A stretch of DNA of 58,422 nucleotides from a virus (IMGVR_UViG_3300021963_000148:1-58422), one strand, 5' to 3'; shown: positions 10,356 to 20,324, counted from the stretch's first letter. Numbers and translations are program-made. Notes: generated by a model not told the origin, from the sequence alone.

Positions 10356-13300
10356 ATGGCTGAGTTTAAATTAGGTAGAATACGATTTATTTGGAAAGGC
10401 AATTGGACTGCCGGAACCGCCTACGTCAAAGACGACGTGGTTCGAGTAAACGGTAAAGTCTTTATTTGCGTTATTGGCCACACTGCCGATACTGATTTCT
10501 ATGTAGATTCTGAAAATGTTCCAGCAAGATGGAATCAAATTGCTGACGGTTCAGAATGGCGAGGAGATTGGGTAACCAACGAAGTTTATTACAAAAACGA
10601 CATAGTAAAATATGGCGGACAAGTGTACATCTGTACAGTTGGTCATACATCAGCAGCATCAATTACATTAGGTTTAGAAACTGATTTAAATTTAGGTGAT
10701 AGCACATTATCTAAATGGGATCAATTTGCTGAAAGTTTTGATTGGAAAGGCGATTGGTCAGCAGCTACACGATATAAAGAAAACGATATTGTAAAATACG
10801 GCGGCAATCTTTATCTTTGTAATCTAGGACATACATCTGCTTCTACTATTACTCAAGGTCTTGAGGGTCTAGGTCGAATAACTCCGGGCATTCAAGAAGA
10901 TATTGGAAAATGGGATATCTATTCTGAAGCATTTGATTGGAAAACTGACTGGGCTGTAGCTACTAGATACAAAATCAATGACGTTGTTAAATTTGGCGGC
11001 ACTACATATGTTTGTAATCTAGGACATACATCTGCCGCAACATTTACTCTTGGCCTAGAAGCCGATCAATCCAACTGGGATTATTTTAATCAAGGGATTG
11101 AATATCTAAGCGATTGGGACAATTTTAACGTTGATTATAAAATTAACGATGTAGTAAAGTATGGCGCAAGTCTTTGGATATGTACAGCCAAGCATACTTC
11201 TAGCCTAACAACTACATTTGAAGCTGATGAAGATGCTGGTCGTTGGGCTAGATTTGTTGAAGGCTTAGAGTTTGAAAGTTCTTGGAATACACTAACTATC
11301 TATCAGCCAGGCGATGTGATTACCTACGGTGGTTTTGCTTATATTTCTAAAACAAACCATAGCGGCATTGCTCCTACAACACCAACCACTGGTGCTGTGA
11401 ACTGGGATTTATTTACAACTGGTTTTAAACTACAAAACGATTGGAACTATTCTTTAGATTATAAGATTGGCGACGTAGTAAGACTTAATGGTTATACATA
11501 TACTGCTATCGTTGATGTTCCAAACATAGTAACCACAGCAACTGCAACAGACATTGCTACAAAACGTATCACAGTAACAGATACTACAGGATTTGTAGTA
11601 GGCATGAGTGTGAGATTTGGCGGCACTCTATTTGGAAATTTACAAAACAATGTCACTTACTATGTAAATTCAATACCATCAGGAACAGAATTTACGATTC
11701 GTGTAACAGAATCTGGATCAACACCTGTTGATGTTCAATCATCAACAGGATCAATGACTGTTACAGTAACACCACAGCCACCAAACGCTAGTTATTGGTC
11801 AAGATTAAACAGCGGCATACGCTGGTTTGGCCAATGGCAAGACGATTACGATTATGTGTTAGGTGATGCTGTTAGCTATGGACCTAACAGCTATATTTGT
11901 ATTAACCCACATCATTCAGAAGGGGACGACGGGTCTACATTAACTGTAGGATCTCTAACAACCAGACCGGACGTTGATGTTTCTGGCACATACTGGAATG
12001 TATTAACAGTTGGTAGCGAAACAAATGTTCTAACTACACAGGGCGATATTGTCTATTATGGCGGCGCAGGCCCTACAAGATTACCAATTGGCGCAGATGG
12101 TCAAGTGTTAGTAGTCAACAATGCTGCGGCACCTCAATGGAAATATTGGGGACTCATTGATCAATTATACTATGTTGATATCAACGGTACAGACAGCCCA
12201 GCGCCAACATGGGGGATCACATTAGACAAACCATGGAACACCATACAATATGCTTGTCAACAAATTGAAAAAGGCGCACGAAATCCTAATGCTGCCTATG
12301 CTTTAGAAATTAATAGACAATTTATTCAACGAGAAACTGTTGAATGGATTGATTATCAACGAACAAATAACATTTCTCCGTTTGTTTCTGGCTTTACCTA
12401 CGACAAGACTAAATGTGAACGAGATGTTGGTTATATTTTAGATGCGTTAATTAAAGATGTACGTCAAGGCGGTAATGCTAATACACGTAGAGCAACATTA
12501 GAGTATATTAATAATGCTCCAAACGTTTATTCTTTAGGTCAAGAACAAGAAACTGTGGCAGCTCTTCAGTATGCTATCAACACATTGGCAATTGCTGCTG
12601 TGTTAACTGGTACTCCGCCTGCTGCTAATTACCAAACATTAAACGGCATCTCAGTTGGCAATAGAATCTTACAAATAACAGGCCTAGATGACACTGAACA
12701 AGATGCTTTAAATCAATTAGCTGATCTAAAAGACATAGTGTATGTTAACGTATTAGCTGGTACAACAACAAATTTACCATTAGAAGTACTACCACAAAGA
12801 ACTATTCTAGCTAAGACTGGTGTGTATTATGAAACACTGCCAATTGTTGTGCCTATTAACACAGCAGTAGTTGGTGACGAACTACGATCAACAAATATTA
12901 GACCAGCAGCATCGCAGATTGGATCCGGTGATGTAGCTAAGAGCCTTGATGCTCTGTCACGAATCAGCGCAATAATCAGTGATATTGTACAGGGTAACAC
13001 AGTAGCAAAAACAACAACAGGTTCAAATCCTAACACAGTAGTTCAAAGTCAAACTAAACCGTTTGCTACCGCTACTCAAGGAACCCTGTTAACAGGTTTA
13101 ATAACCAACGCAACAGCATATATTAATTTTTATATCAACGCAACCGGATCTGCTCCTACAATGTCTGGCAGTAACAGTCCAGTGTCATCATATGATGTAT
13201 ATGCTGCTGTTCGTCAATTAGAACTTAATAAAGACTTTATCATTGCTGAAGTTCATGCTTACATAGCATTAACATATCCTTCATATACCTACACACTAGC

Positions 13301-16300
13301 TGCGTGTGCTAGAGATGTTAGCGAATACATAAATGCTTTCAAATATGACTTAATTTACACAGGCAATTACGCAACATTAGTTACTGCTCAATTATACAAA
13401 AACGGTGTAACTGGTTCAATATCAGAGAATATGTTCTTTGTAAGAAACAGCACCGGTCTTCGTAATTGTACTGTACAAGGCCTAACAGGAACACTTGGAG
13501 CTCCTAATGCTTTTGGAACTAGACGACCAACTGCTGGTGCTTATGTTTCCTTAGATCCAGGTTGGGGGACAGGTGATATAAGAGCTTGGATTACCACAAG
13601 ATCATGCTATGTACAAAACGTTACTACCTTTGGTACAGCCTGCGTTGGTCTAATGATTGATGGCAATTTACATGCTGGTGGAAATAAATCTGTAGTTGCC
13701 AACGACTTTACACAGGTATTATCAGATGGTATTGGTGTATGGTGTACGAATTTAGCTAGAACAGAGCTTGTTTCTGTGTTCTCATATTATGGACATATTG
13801 GTTATCTAGCAGAAAACGGTGGTAAGATTCGTGCTACTAACGGTAATAGCTCATATGGTACATTTGGTTGCGTATCTGAAGGTGTTGATCCAACAGAAAC
13901 TGCTATCACTGGCACTGTAAATAACAGATTTGAAGAAGCAGCAGTATCAAAAGTTATAACAAACAACAGTTCAATTCAACGTGTTGAATTTTTAAATGCT
14001 GGTAGTGACTATACATCAGGAACATTTACATTTAACGGCGCTGGTATTAATGCTGAAACAGTTGGCAACGAAGTTCGAGACAACGCTGTTTTTGAAGTAA
14101 GATTGTTAGACTTAGATGATAGTTCTGGACAGTTTGGCGGTCAAGATTATGTCAGCGTTGAAAACGTGGCACAAACTGGATCTAGCACATCAATCACGTT
14201 AGCAGCCACAGACGCAAACACTAGTTCTGCTTATGTTGGAATGAGAATATTGTTAACAGGCGGTACTGGTCAATCACAATTTGGTTACATCAATTCTTAT
14301 AACAGTGGTACTAAAGTAGCACAGATTTACAAAGAATCAACGGGCACAGCAGGTTGGGATCACAGTGTTCCAGGCACAACAATTACTGCGCCTGATGCGT
14401 CAACACAATACATTATTGAACCAAGATTAACATTCACAGCACCGGCATTTACTGACACTGTTACTAATACACTACCAGTAACAGTTGGCATTAATGAAGT
14501 GATATATGCTCCAACAAGATCGTCACACCCAGCAACTTCAGCTACAGGTGGCGCAGGCACGCTGGCAACATTTGATGTTATAAGAATTGGATTAGTGTAC
14601 ACAGTGACTCTAAATTCAGGAGGGTCGGGATACGTTGTAGGAAATACTCTAACGATTGCAGGTACTAGTGTTAACGGTGCTACTCCTACTAATGATATTA
14701 CAATAACTGTAACTAACGTCACATCACCTGCTGGAGTTATCACAGGGTTTACTTCTAGCGGGTACGCTCGTGGTGGCAATTACGTAGCTGTTCCGATCAG
14801 CGGCGCTTCTGGAATGTATTCGCAAGATGCTGTAACATGGACATCAAGTACATTGCCAGCAACTCAAGCATGGTCCAGCGCAGCATTTGGTACAATTGGC
14901 TCTACAGAATATGTAGTAGCACTGCCAAGTTCGGGATCAACCTCGGCGGCATCAAGTACCAATGGCGGCGAAACATGGGCATTAGCAACATTACCACAAA
15001 CTGGAACATATACAGCAGTGGCATTTGGTAATTCAAGATTTGTTGGAGTACGCAGCGATTCCGCTACTCCAGTAGTTTCGACAAACGGTACAACATGGGC
15101 AAACGGTTCTAACACATTGCCGACTGCTACTAGTTGGACTTCGATCACATACGGCGGCGGGAAATTTGTTGCTGTAGCAACAGGCACTAACACTGCCACA
15201 TATAGTTTAGACGGTATAACATGGGCTTCTGCTACATTACCATCTAGCACTACATGGTCAAGTGTGTCCTATGGTAACAACAGATTTGTTGCTGTAAACT
15301 CAACAGGAACAGCAGCCGCATACAGTACAAATGGTACATCATGGACCGCTGTAAGTTCGCCTCCAGGTGCTAACAGAGTGTCTTACGGTCAGGGAGTGTT
15401 CCTTGGAACACGTATTGACTCTGCTGGTACTTCTATTTGGACTTCACCTGATGGTATAGTATGGACTACACGAACCGTGACTAGCGGTCGATATGCTAAA
15501 CCTGCTTTAGGAAATTCAAATTGGACTCCTCGTTGGGCGTTGATCAATAATACTACAGGCACTACAGGAAGATACGTAGTTGCTGGTGCTACAACACAGG
15601 CAAGATGTACAGTAACTGACGGAAAAATTACAGAAATTAGAATTGTAGAACCTGGTAGCGGCTACTCAAGTGCTCCTACTATGACTGTTACTGATCCTAA
15701 CAATACCTACGAAGTGCCATTTACAGTGAGAACAGGCCGTGGTGCTCTAGCAAATCCATCCTTTAGTAACAGAGGAACTTTATGGGTAACTGCTACAGCA
15801 ACAATTACTGGTAATGGATATGCTGATTTATTCCAGCCTGGCAGTTATGTTGACGTTAAAGATTTGTTCAGCGTACCAGTAGCAGGCTCAAACGTTGTAT
15901 TCTCAAGCCTACCAAACAATTATTACAAATTAGTTACAGTTACAAATCTAGCAGGTACTGGACCTTATACTGCTAGATTACAGGTTAGCCCTCCAATAAC
16001 AATCGCTGAAGCACCTGCGCACAACGAATCTTTTGAAGCAAGAATTCGTTATTCACAGTGTCGTTTGACTGGACATGACTTCTTAGATATTGGTACTGGT
16101 AACTTTGCTAATACCAACTACCCAGGATTGCCTTTACAAAACCCTGTTCAAGCATCAGAAACAGTGGAAGGCGGCGGAGGACGAGTGTTCTTTACATCAA
16201 CAGACCAAGACGGTAACTTCCGTGTTGGTGATCTGTTTACTATTGAACAGGCAACAGGTACTGCTAGTTTGAATGCTTCAGCGTTTAATTTAGCTGGACT

Positions 16301-16619
16301 ACAAGAACTTCAGTTGGGTTCTGTGGAATTAGGAACTGGCGGAGCAACAATTACTGAATTTAGTACAGACCCGTTCTTTACAGCTGATTCAGATAGTGTA
16401 ATTCCAACACAACGGGCAATTAAAGCGTATATTGCGTCTCAGATTGGTTCAGGTTCTAGTACTTTGAACGTAAATACACTTACCGCAGGTTCGGTATTTG
16501 TATCTGGGTCAACTATTACAACAACTACTGGATTCAAAATTACAGTTAACACTAAATTTGAATTTACCCGTGGAATTGACGGATACCCAGTAGCAATGAA
16601 TTTGTTCTTACAAGGATAA
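10356..16619 (+). CDS. Giant modular tail/fibre protein, paralogue of the protein at 4195
   Basis: 2,087 residues. I place the start at ATG 10356 rather than the TTG three bases upstream, because MAEFKLGRIRFIWKG aligns with the paralogue's MAEFKISRIKFTWLG. It contains eight N-terminal W..W...Y..DVVKYGG..Y.C..HTS repeats (residues ~1-545). An inserted helical segment has KCERDVGYILDAL and ACARDVSEYINAF, the repeat type found in the 2,610-residue protein at 26031. A beta-helix follows at ~1020-1180. One ATFDVIRxG...GYVVGNTL module lies near ~1410. One six-unit propeller-like block lies at ~1475-1705. The C-terminus shares the GNFRVGDLFTIEQATG motif. Likely a glycan-recognising virion protein; the exact position in the tail is unknown. 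Confidence 0.8.
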   Translation: MAEFKLGRIRFIWKGNWTAGTAYVKDDVVRVNGKVFICVIGHTADTDFYVDSENVPARWNQIADGSEWRGDWVTNEVYYKNDIVKYGGQVYICTVGHTSAASITLGLETDLNLGDSTLSKWDQFAESFDWKGDWSAATRYKENDIVKYGGNLYLCNLGHTSASTITQGLEGLGRITPGIQEDIGKWDIYSEAFDWKTDWAVATRYKINDVVKFGGTTYVCNLGHTSAATFTLGLEADQSNWDYFNQGIEYLSDWDNFNVDYKINDVVKYGASLWICTAKHTSSLTTTFEADEDAGRWARFVEGLEFESSWNTLTIYQPGDVITYGGFAYISKTNHSGIAPTTPTTGAVNWDLFTTGFKLQNDWNYSLDYKIGDVVRLNGYTYTAIVDVPNIVTTATATDIATKRITVTDTTGFVVGMSVRFGGTLFGNLQNNVTYYVNSIPSGTEFTIRVTESGSTPVDVQSSTGSMTVTVTPQPPNASYWSRLNSGIRWFGQWQDDYDYVLGDAVSYGPNSYICINPHHSEGDDGSTLTVGSLTTRPDVDVSGTYWNVLTVGSETNVLTTQGDIVYYGGAGPTRLPIGADGQVLVVNNAAAPQWKYWGLIDQLYYVDINGTDSPAPTWGITLDKPWNTIQYACQQIEKGARNPNAAYALEINRQFIQRETVEWIDYQRTNNISPFVSGFTYDKTKCERDVGYILDALIKDVRQGGNANTRRATLEYINNAPNVYSLGQEQETVAALQYAINTLAIAAVLTGTPPAANYQTLNGISVGNRILQITGLDDTEQDALNQLADLKDIVYVNVLAGTTTNLPLEVLPQRTILAKTGVYYETLPIVVPINTAVVGDELRSTNIRPAASQIGSGDVAKSLDALSRISAIISDIVQGNTVAKTTTGSNPNTVVQSQTKPFATATQGTLLTGLITNATAYINFYINATGSAPTMSGSNSPVSSYDVYAAVRQLELNKDFIIAEVHAYIALTYPSYTYTLAACARDVSEYINAFKYDLIYTGNYATLVTAQLYKNGVTGSISENMFFVRNSTGLRNCTVQGLTGTLGAPNAFGTRRPTAGAYVSLDPGWGTGDIRAWITTRSCYVQNVTTFGTACVGLMIDGNLHAGGNKSVVANDFTQVLSDGIGVWCTNLARTELVSVFSYYGHIGYLAENGGKIRATNGNSSYGTFGCVSEGVDPTETAITGTVNNRFEEAAVSKVITNNSSIQRVEFLNAGSDYTSGTFTFNGAGINAETVGNEVRDNAVFEVRLLDLDDSSGQFGGQDYVSVENVAQTGSSTSITLAATDANTSSAYVGMRILLTGGTGQSQFGYINSYNSGTKVAQIYKESTGTAGWDHSVPGTTITAPDASTQYIIEPRLTFTAPAFTDTVTNTLPVTVGINEVIYAPTRSSHPATSATGGAGTLATFDVIRIGLVYTVTLNSGGSGYVVGNTLTIAGTSVNGATPTNDITITVTNVTSPAGVITGFTSSGYARGGNYVAVPISGASGMYSQDAVTWTSSTLPATQAWSSAAFGTIGSTEYVVALPSSGSTSAASSTNGGETWALATLPQTGTYTAVAFGNSRFVGVRSDSATPVVSTNGTTWANGSNTLPTATSWTSITYGGGKFVAVATGTNTATYSLDGITWASATLPSSTTWSSVSYGNNRFVAVNSTGTAAAYSTNGTSWTAVSSPPGANRVSYGQGVFLGTRIDSAGTSIWTSPDGIVWTTRTVTSGRYAKPALGNSNWTPRWALINNTTGTTGRYVVAGATTQARCTVTDGKITEIRIVEPGSGYSSAPTMTVTDPNNTYEVPFTVRTGRGALANPSFSNRGTLWVTATATITGNGYADLFQPGSYVDVKDLFSVPVAGSNVVFSSLPNNYYKLVTVTNLAGTGPYTARLQVSPPITIAEAPAHNESFEARIRYSQCRLTGHDFLDIGTGNFANTNYPGLPLQNPVQASETVEGGGGRVFFTSTDQDGNFRVGDLFTIEQATGTASLNASAFNLAGLQELQLGSVELGTGGATITEFSTDPFFTADSDSVIPTQRAIKAYIASQIGSGSSTLNVNTLTAGSVFVSGSTITTTTGFKITVNTKFEFTRGIDGYPVAMNLFLQG

Positions 16620-16630
16620 TGGAGATTTAA

Positions 16631-16951
16631 ATGGCAACAGGAAGATTAGGAGCATCAGACCTTTCAGCAGCGACAAATACGTCGCTATACACTTGCCCCT
16701 CAGATACATTTGCGGTTATTTCAGTATCGCTGTGTAACAGGGCTAACCAAGCATGTAATATACGTATGGCAGTGGCTAATGCTGCTACGCCAACAAATGC
16801 TGAATGGATAGAATTTGACACGGAACTTTTAGGTAAAGGTGTGCTTGAAAGAACTGGTATAGTCATGGACGCAGGCAAAATTTTGGTGGTTTACAGTAAC
16901 CAAGCCAACGTTAGCGCAGTGGCGTTTGGACTCGAAACATCTACGATTTAA
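16631..16951 (+). CDS. Small virion-type protein, paralogue of the protein at 3468
   Basis: 106 residues, with a ggaga ribosome site. It has the same length class and gene context (directly after a giant fibre-like gene) as the protein at 3468, and shares the pattern of a hydrophobic V-S-L-C-N core strand and a C-terminal AxxF/Y strand. Reads as a single beta-sandwich domain. No enzyme motif is seen. A structural accessory role is inferred. Confidence 0.6.
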   Translation: MATGRLGASDLSAATNTSLYTCPSDTFAVISVSLCNRANQACNIRMAVANAATPTNAEWIEFDTELLGKGVLERTGIVMDAGKILVVYSNQANVSAVAFGLETSTI

Positions 16952-16959
16952 AATAAATA
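16952..16959 (+). promoter_or_regulatory. Late promoter box AATAAATA
   Basis: Late-type box 17 bases before the ATG at 16977. The short leader holds a strong aggggac ribosome site. Confidence 0.65.
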
Positions 16960-16976
16960 TTCCATAGGGGACATAA

Positions 16977-17309
16977 ATGGGAAGATATATTACAACAACT
17001 GGCACAGCAGGCACTACTATACGTGAAGTTAGCAGTGCTTTTAATGCTTCAGTTAATGATCGAATTTTAGCAAATTCGTCAGGCGCTGCGTTTACAATTA
17101 CGCTGCCATCGTCATCGACGTTATTTTTGAATGACACAATTCAAATTATTGACATTGGCGGTGTTACAGCAACAAATAACATCACTGTTGCTCGAAACGG
17201 AGCAAAAATACAAAACGTAGCTGACGATTTAACAATTGACATTAACGGGTCTATTATTACTTTGACATATACTGGTTCGAGTTACGGATGGATTGTATCA
17301 TCGGCTTAA
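16977..17309 (+). CDS. Small beta-rich virion protein
   Basis: 110 residues with a Thr/Ile/Asn-rich, strand-forming sequence (FTITLPSSSTLFLNDTIQI, then GAKIQNVADDLTIDINGS). This pattern is typical of the C-terminal beta domain of phage fibres and tail spikes that wrap trimeric tips. Here it is a separate gene with its own late promoter and strong ribosome site. It sits just before the Cys-rich adhesin-like genes, so it may be a tip or adaptor protein. Function inferred from context only. Confidence 0.6.
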   Translation: MGRYITTTGTAGTTIREVSSAFNASVNDRILANSSGAAFTITLPSSSTLFLNDTIQIIDIGGVTATNNITVARNGAKIQNVADDLTIDINGSIITLTYTGSSYGWIVSSA

Positions 17310-17351
17310 TGATGAAACTAATGTTTACAACAAATAGGAAGCGAGAAAACT

Positions 17352-18326
17352 ATGCCTGTATCATTTAAAAGCCTGATAGGGACCAAAACAAATAGTTTCT
17401 ACACCACTAACGGTGATGAAAGCAATTTGGAAAGAGGTCGAGTATGGAGCTATACACCAGGTAACGATTTTTCACAGTTTGCCATGTGCTGGATTGCCCC
17501 GTCCCGCGGTACTGCTGTGATTGAAATTTGGGGTGCTGGCGGAAGTACTGGTCGCATGTGCTGTTGTGGAGGTGGTACTCCTGGCAACGCCGGAGCATAC
17601 TCTAAAAAAACAATTAAGATGGAAGCTGGTTGTTTTATCTGCGGATCAGTGGGTTATGCCTGCGGTAACGATGCTATGTGCTTTAGAGGTTGTTCAGATC
17701 CAACAGGATTATATTGGTACGGCAATTGCGGTACCAGCGGTTGCATGTGCGCTCAAGGTGGCGCAGGCGGCAGAAGTATGTGCTCTACTGGTACATCTTT
17801 GTTCTGTTGCTTTGTAAACCAAAGCCATTGTTTTTCTGGACCATACAATGATAACTGCGGATTGATTTGTAACTACTTCGGTGGTATTTGGATTGCCTGT
17901 GCCTACGGCGGTGATGTTAATCGATGTGGACATTTTTCATGTTCACTGTTTGTTGGCTGCTCGCCACAGTGTCCTTGTTCATTCCAATATTTTATGGCTA
18001 CACCTGCTGGTCAATTTGCCAAATGTGGCGGAGTTGTTCAGTTTGGTGTTGAAGACGGTAATGAGTTTTCAAACTGGTCAGGGCAGGGCCCACACCAACA
18101 TCAAGCAGGATTAAACGGATTATCTAGAAAACCCAATGGCGGTGTGCCTTGGGCATACTGCTGGGGAGCTGGTGTAGGTTGCGGCTGTTACGAAAACCAA
18201 GGCTGCTCAACAAACATGCCACCGGGTCATCCTGCTATGGCTGTTCACCCATGCCCTGGCGTTAGAGACAACGGTAACCGCGGTGGTCACGGCGCAATAA
18301 GAATTAAGTTTATCGAAGGAATTTAA
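17352..18326 (+). CDS. Gly/Cys-rich adhesin-like protein 1 of 3
   Basis: 324 residues with 30 cysteines (about 9%) and many glycines. The core pattern VIEIWGAGGSTGR...GNAGAYSKKT and the ending GGHGAIRIKF match the glycine-rich domain common in phage tail-tip proteins (Gly_rich type). Many positions that are normally Gly are Cys here, for example MCCCGGG and SGCMCAQGGAGG. There is no signal peptide. The ribosome site is aggaag. It is the first of three tandem paralogues. I infer a receptor-binding tip protein whose fold may be stabilised by disulfides or bound metal; neither can be shown from sequence. Confidence 0.7.
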   Translation: MPVSFKSLIGTKTNSFYTTNGDESNLERGRVWSYTPGNDFSQFAMCWIAPSRGTAVIEIWGAGGSTGRMCCCGGGTPGNAGAYSKKTIKMEAGCFICGSVGYACGNDAMCFRGCSDPTGLYWYGNCGTSGCMCAQGGAGGRSMCSTGTSLFCCFVNQSHCFSGPYNDNCGLICNYFGGIWIACAYGGDVNRCGHFSCSLFVGCSPQCPCSFQYFMATPAGQFAKCGGVVQFGVEDGNEFSNWSGQGPHQHQAGLNGLSRKPNGGVPWAYCWGAGVGCGCYENQGCSTNMPPGHPAMAVHPCPGVRDNGNRGGHGAIRIKFIEGI

Positions 18327-18327
18327 T

Positions 18328-19326
18328 ATGCCAACGTCGTTTAGATCACTAACAAGAACAAAATTAAATTTTATTGCTGACGAAGAAGAAAATCTCGAAC
18401 AAGGTAGAATTTGGGCATTTACTCACGGCAACGTAAGAACAAAACACTGTACAGGATTTTGTTGGACTGCTCCTAGCGCAGGATGTGTGACATTAGAAAT
18501 ATGGGGTGCTGGCGGCAGCGGCGCAAAAATGTGTTGTTGTGGTGCCGGCATTCCTGGAAATCCAGGTGCTTATTCTAAAAGATCATTTGTCACAAACACA
18601 GGTTGTAAAATCTGCGGTGATGTAGGTTTTAGTTGCGGCAACGCCAATGACCTTTGCTTCCGTGGCTGTTCTGAATCCACGCAGGTATGCTGGTTCAGTT
18701 CAACAACTAATGGTTGTATGTGCGCTCAAGGTGGGCGTGGAGGTACTAGTTACTGCTCCACTGGTACTGCTTTATATTGTTGTTTTATTGCTGGTAATTT
18801 TTGCGGAACACAAGTTGGCAGCCCAGGCTGTGGAATTATATGTAATTATGGTCCAGGCACCGGTACTTGCTGTGCCCAAGCCTATGGCGGTGATGTAAAC
18901 TGTTTTGGTGGATTTAGCTGTGTGAGCTTTTTTGGTTGCTTGCCAACATGTCCTTGTTTGTTTCAATACCACCATGCTATACCAGCAGGCAGATATGCGC
19001 AAGATGGTGGTGTTATTACGTACACTACTGATGCTGACAATGGTGCTGAAAACTGGTCAGGTACTGGATTAAACGGATTTTTAGTTGGACTTGGTGTTGC
19101 TGGAAAAAGTCCATCACATGGATACATGAATAATAACTGCTGGACAGGCGGAAGATCATGTGGGTGCTATGACGGTCAAGGTTGTATAGTGTTTGTGCCG
19201 CCCGGGTTTCCAGGAAGACCAGGAAAGGGATGCCCAGATGTTCGAGATCACGGCGGCCGTGGCGGACATGGTGCTGTGCGTATTCGATTCGTTGCAGCAG
19301 GAACTCGAAACAATTTCTTAGAATAA
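18328..19326 (+). CDS. Gly/Cys-rich adhesin-like protein 2 of 3
   Basis: 332 residues with 32 cysteines. It starts one base after the previous stop, with ribosome site aagga in the end of the upstream gene. It has the same glycine-rich core (LEIWGAGGSGAKMCCCG) and C-terminal GRGGHGAVRIRF, followed by an extra 10-residue tail absent from its sisters. The segment between residues ~235 and 285 is the most divergent, which is where receptor-specific loops would be expected in an adhesin family. Confidence 0.7.
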   Translation: MPTSFRSLTRTKLNFIADEEENLEQGRIWAFTHGNVRTKHCTGFCWTAPSAGCVTLEIWGAGGSGAKMCCCGAGIPGNPGAYSKRSFVTNTGCKICGDVGFSCGNANDLCFRGCSESTQVCWFSSTTNGCMCAQGGRGGTSYCSTGTALYCCFIAGNFCGTQVGSPGCGIICNYGPGTGTCCAQAYGGDVNCFGGFSCVSFFGCLPTCPCLFQYHHAIPAGRYAQDGGVITYTTDADNGAENWSGTGLNGFLVGLGVAGKSPSHGYMNNNCWTGGRSCGCYDGQGCIVFVPPGFPGRPGKGCPDVRDHGGRGGHGAVRIRFVAAGTRNNFLE

Positions 19327-19339
19327 AGAGAGAATACAG

Positions 19340-20302
19340 ATGCCAACGTCGTTACAATTATTAGTTAGATCAAGATCAATAGCTCGAGAAGAAGAGAATA
19401 TCGAAAAAGGTCGTATTTGGGTATATACTCCTGGTACATTTTACACAAATCTTGTTAACGGATTTTGTTGGCAAGCACCAGGGACCGGAACTGCTGTTAT
19501 TGAGCTATGGGGTGCTGGCGGCAGCGGTGGTCGTATGTGCTGTTGCGGTGGCGGCCTTCCGGGCAATGCCGGAGCATACTCAAAACGAACCATACAGGTA
19601 TGCGCAGGAAAATATGTGTGTGGCGGCCTAGGATTTAGCTGCGGCAACGCAGACGCTATTTGTTTCCGTGGTTGTTCAGACTCATCGGGATTATGTTGGC
19701 AGGGTGCTGCTAGTACCAATGGTTGTATGTGTGCGCAAGGCGGCGCTGGCGGAAGATCATTCTGCTCAACAGGCACATCAATGTACTGTTGTTTTGCTGC
19801 TAACGGGTTTTGTGCTCGTGGACCATACAACGACAACTGTGGGTTAATCTGTAACTACTTCAGTGGTATTTGGATTGCCTGTGGTTACGGTGGCGATGTT
19901 AACTGTTGTGGACAGTTTAGTTGTACTTCGTTCAACGGATGTCAACCAAGTTGTACCTGCTGTTTTGCTTATCACATAGCCACACCAGCTAATTTTTATA
20001 GTTGCTGCGGCGGGACTGCTGCTTATCAAACAGAAGATGATAACAGACATACCAATGGACATAACGGTCAAGGTAAGATGCAGTCTATAAACGCAATCGC
20101 ATCATTGAGCAGAAGCCCAACTACGGGAGTTCCTCACAGTTATTGCTGGCGTTCAGATCGTGCTTGTGGCTGTTACGAAATGCAGGGTTGTACACCTTAT
20201 ATTCCACCAGGAACTGGCGGATGGGCACCAAGACCATGTCCAGATCACAGAGATCACGCAGGTCGTGGCGGTCACGGCGCTGTACGCATTAAATTCTTTT
20301 GA
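19340..20302 (+). CDS. Gly/Cys-rich adhesin-like protein 3 of 3
   Basis: 320 residues with 33 cysteines, the highest fraction of the three (about 10%), including CC pairs not present in the others. The ribosome site is agagag. It ends at GGHGAVRIKFF. The variable region at residues ~225-260 (NRHTNGHNGQGKM) is His/Asn-rich. Together with the two upstream copies it probably forms alternative or hetero-oligomeric fibre tips; this is inference. Confidence 0.7.
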   Translation: MPTSLQLLVRSRSIAREEENIEKGRIWVYTPGTFYTNLVNGFCWQAPGTGTAVIELWGAGGSGGRMCCCGGGLPGNAGAYSKRTIQVCAGKYVCGGLGFSCGNADAICFRGCSDSSGLCWQGAASTNGCMCAQGGAGGRSFCSTGTSMYCCFAANGFCARGPYNDNCGLICNYFSGIWIACGYGGDVNCCGQFSCTSFNGCQPSCTCCFAYHIATPANFYSCCGGTAAYQTEDDNRHTNGHNGQGKMQSINAIASLSRSPTTGVPHSYCWRSDRACGCYEMQGCTPYIPPGTGGWAPRPCPDHRDHAGRGGHGAVRIKFF

Positions 20303-20308
20303 TAAATA
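20301..20308 (+). promoter_or_regulatory. Late promoter box GATAAATA
   Basis: Overlaps the stop codon of the third Cys-rich gene. It lies 16 bases before the ATG at 20325, with agagga as ribosome site. Confidence 0.65.
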
Positions 20309-20324
20309 GATTTAGAGGATAATT

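Larger units (their letters stand above)
4195..16619 (+). repeat. Tandem duplication of two ~6.2 kb giant genes
   Basis: The genes at 4195 and 10356 have the same domain order: eight WxxW repeats, beta-helix, propeller blocks and GNFRVG tail. They share near-identical short DNA segments in the beta-helix part, around 6330-6420 and 13780-13870. Each is preceded by its own late promoter box. The second lacks one propeller block and carries inserted helical RD..Y.IDA modules. Confidence 0.75.
17352..20302 (+). repeat. Tandem triplication of ~1 kb Gly/Cys-rich gene
   Basis: Three consecutive genes (324, 332 and 320 residues) align over their whole length with conserved Cys positions. Shared blocks include GGS.GRMCCCG, CGNA...CFRGCS, NGCMCAQGG.GG, NYF.GIWIAC.YGGDVN and the final RGGHGAVRIKF. 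The gaps between them are 1 and 13 bases. This fits gene amplification followed by divergence. Confidence 0.85.

Noticed and set aside
17521-18114. Cys/Val-rich alternative frames within the Cys-rich genes
   Set aside because: Shadows of the real frame; the real frame aligns across all three copies, these do not.
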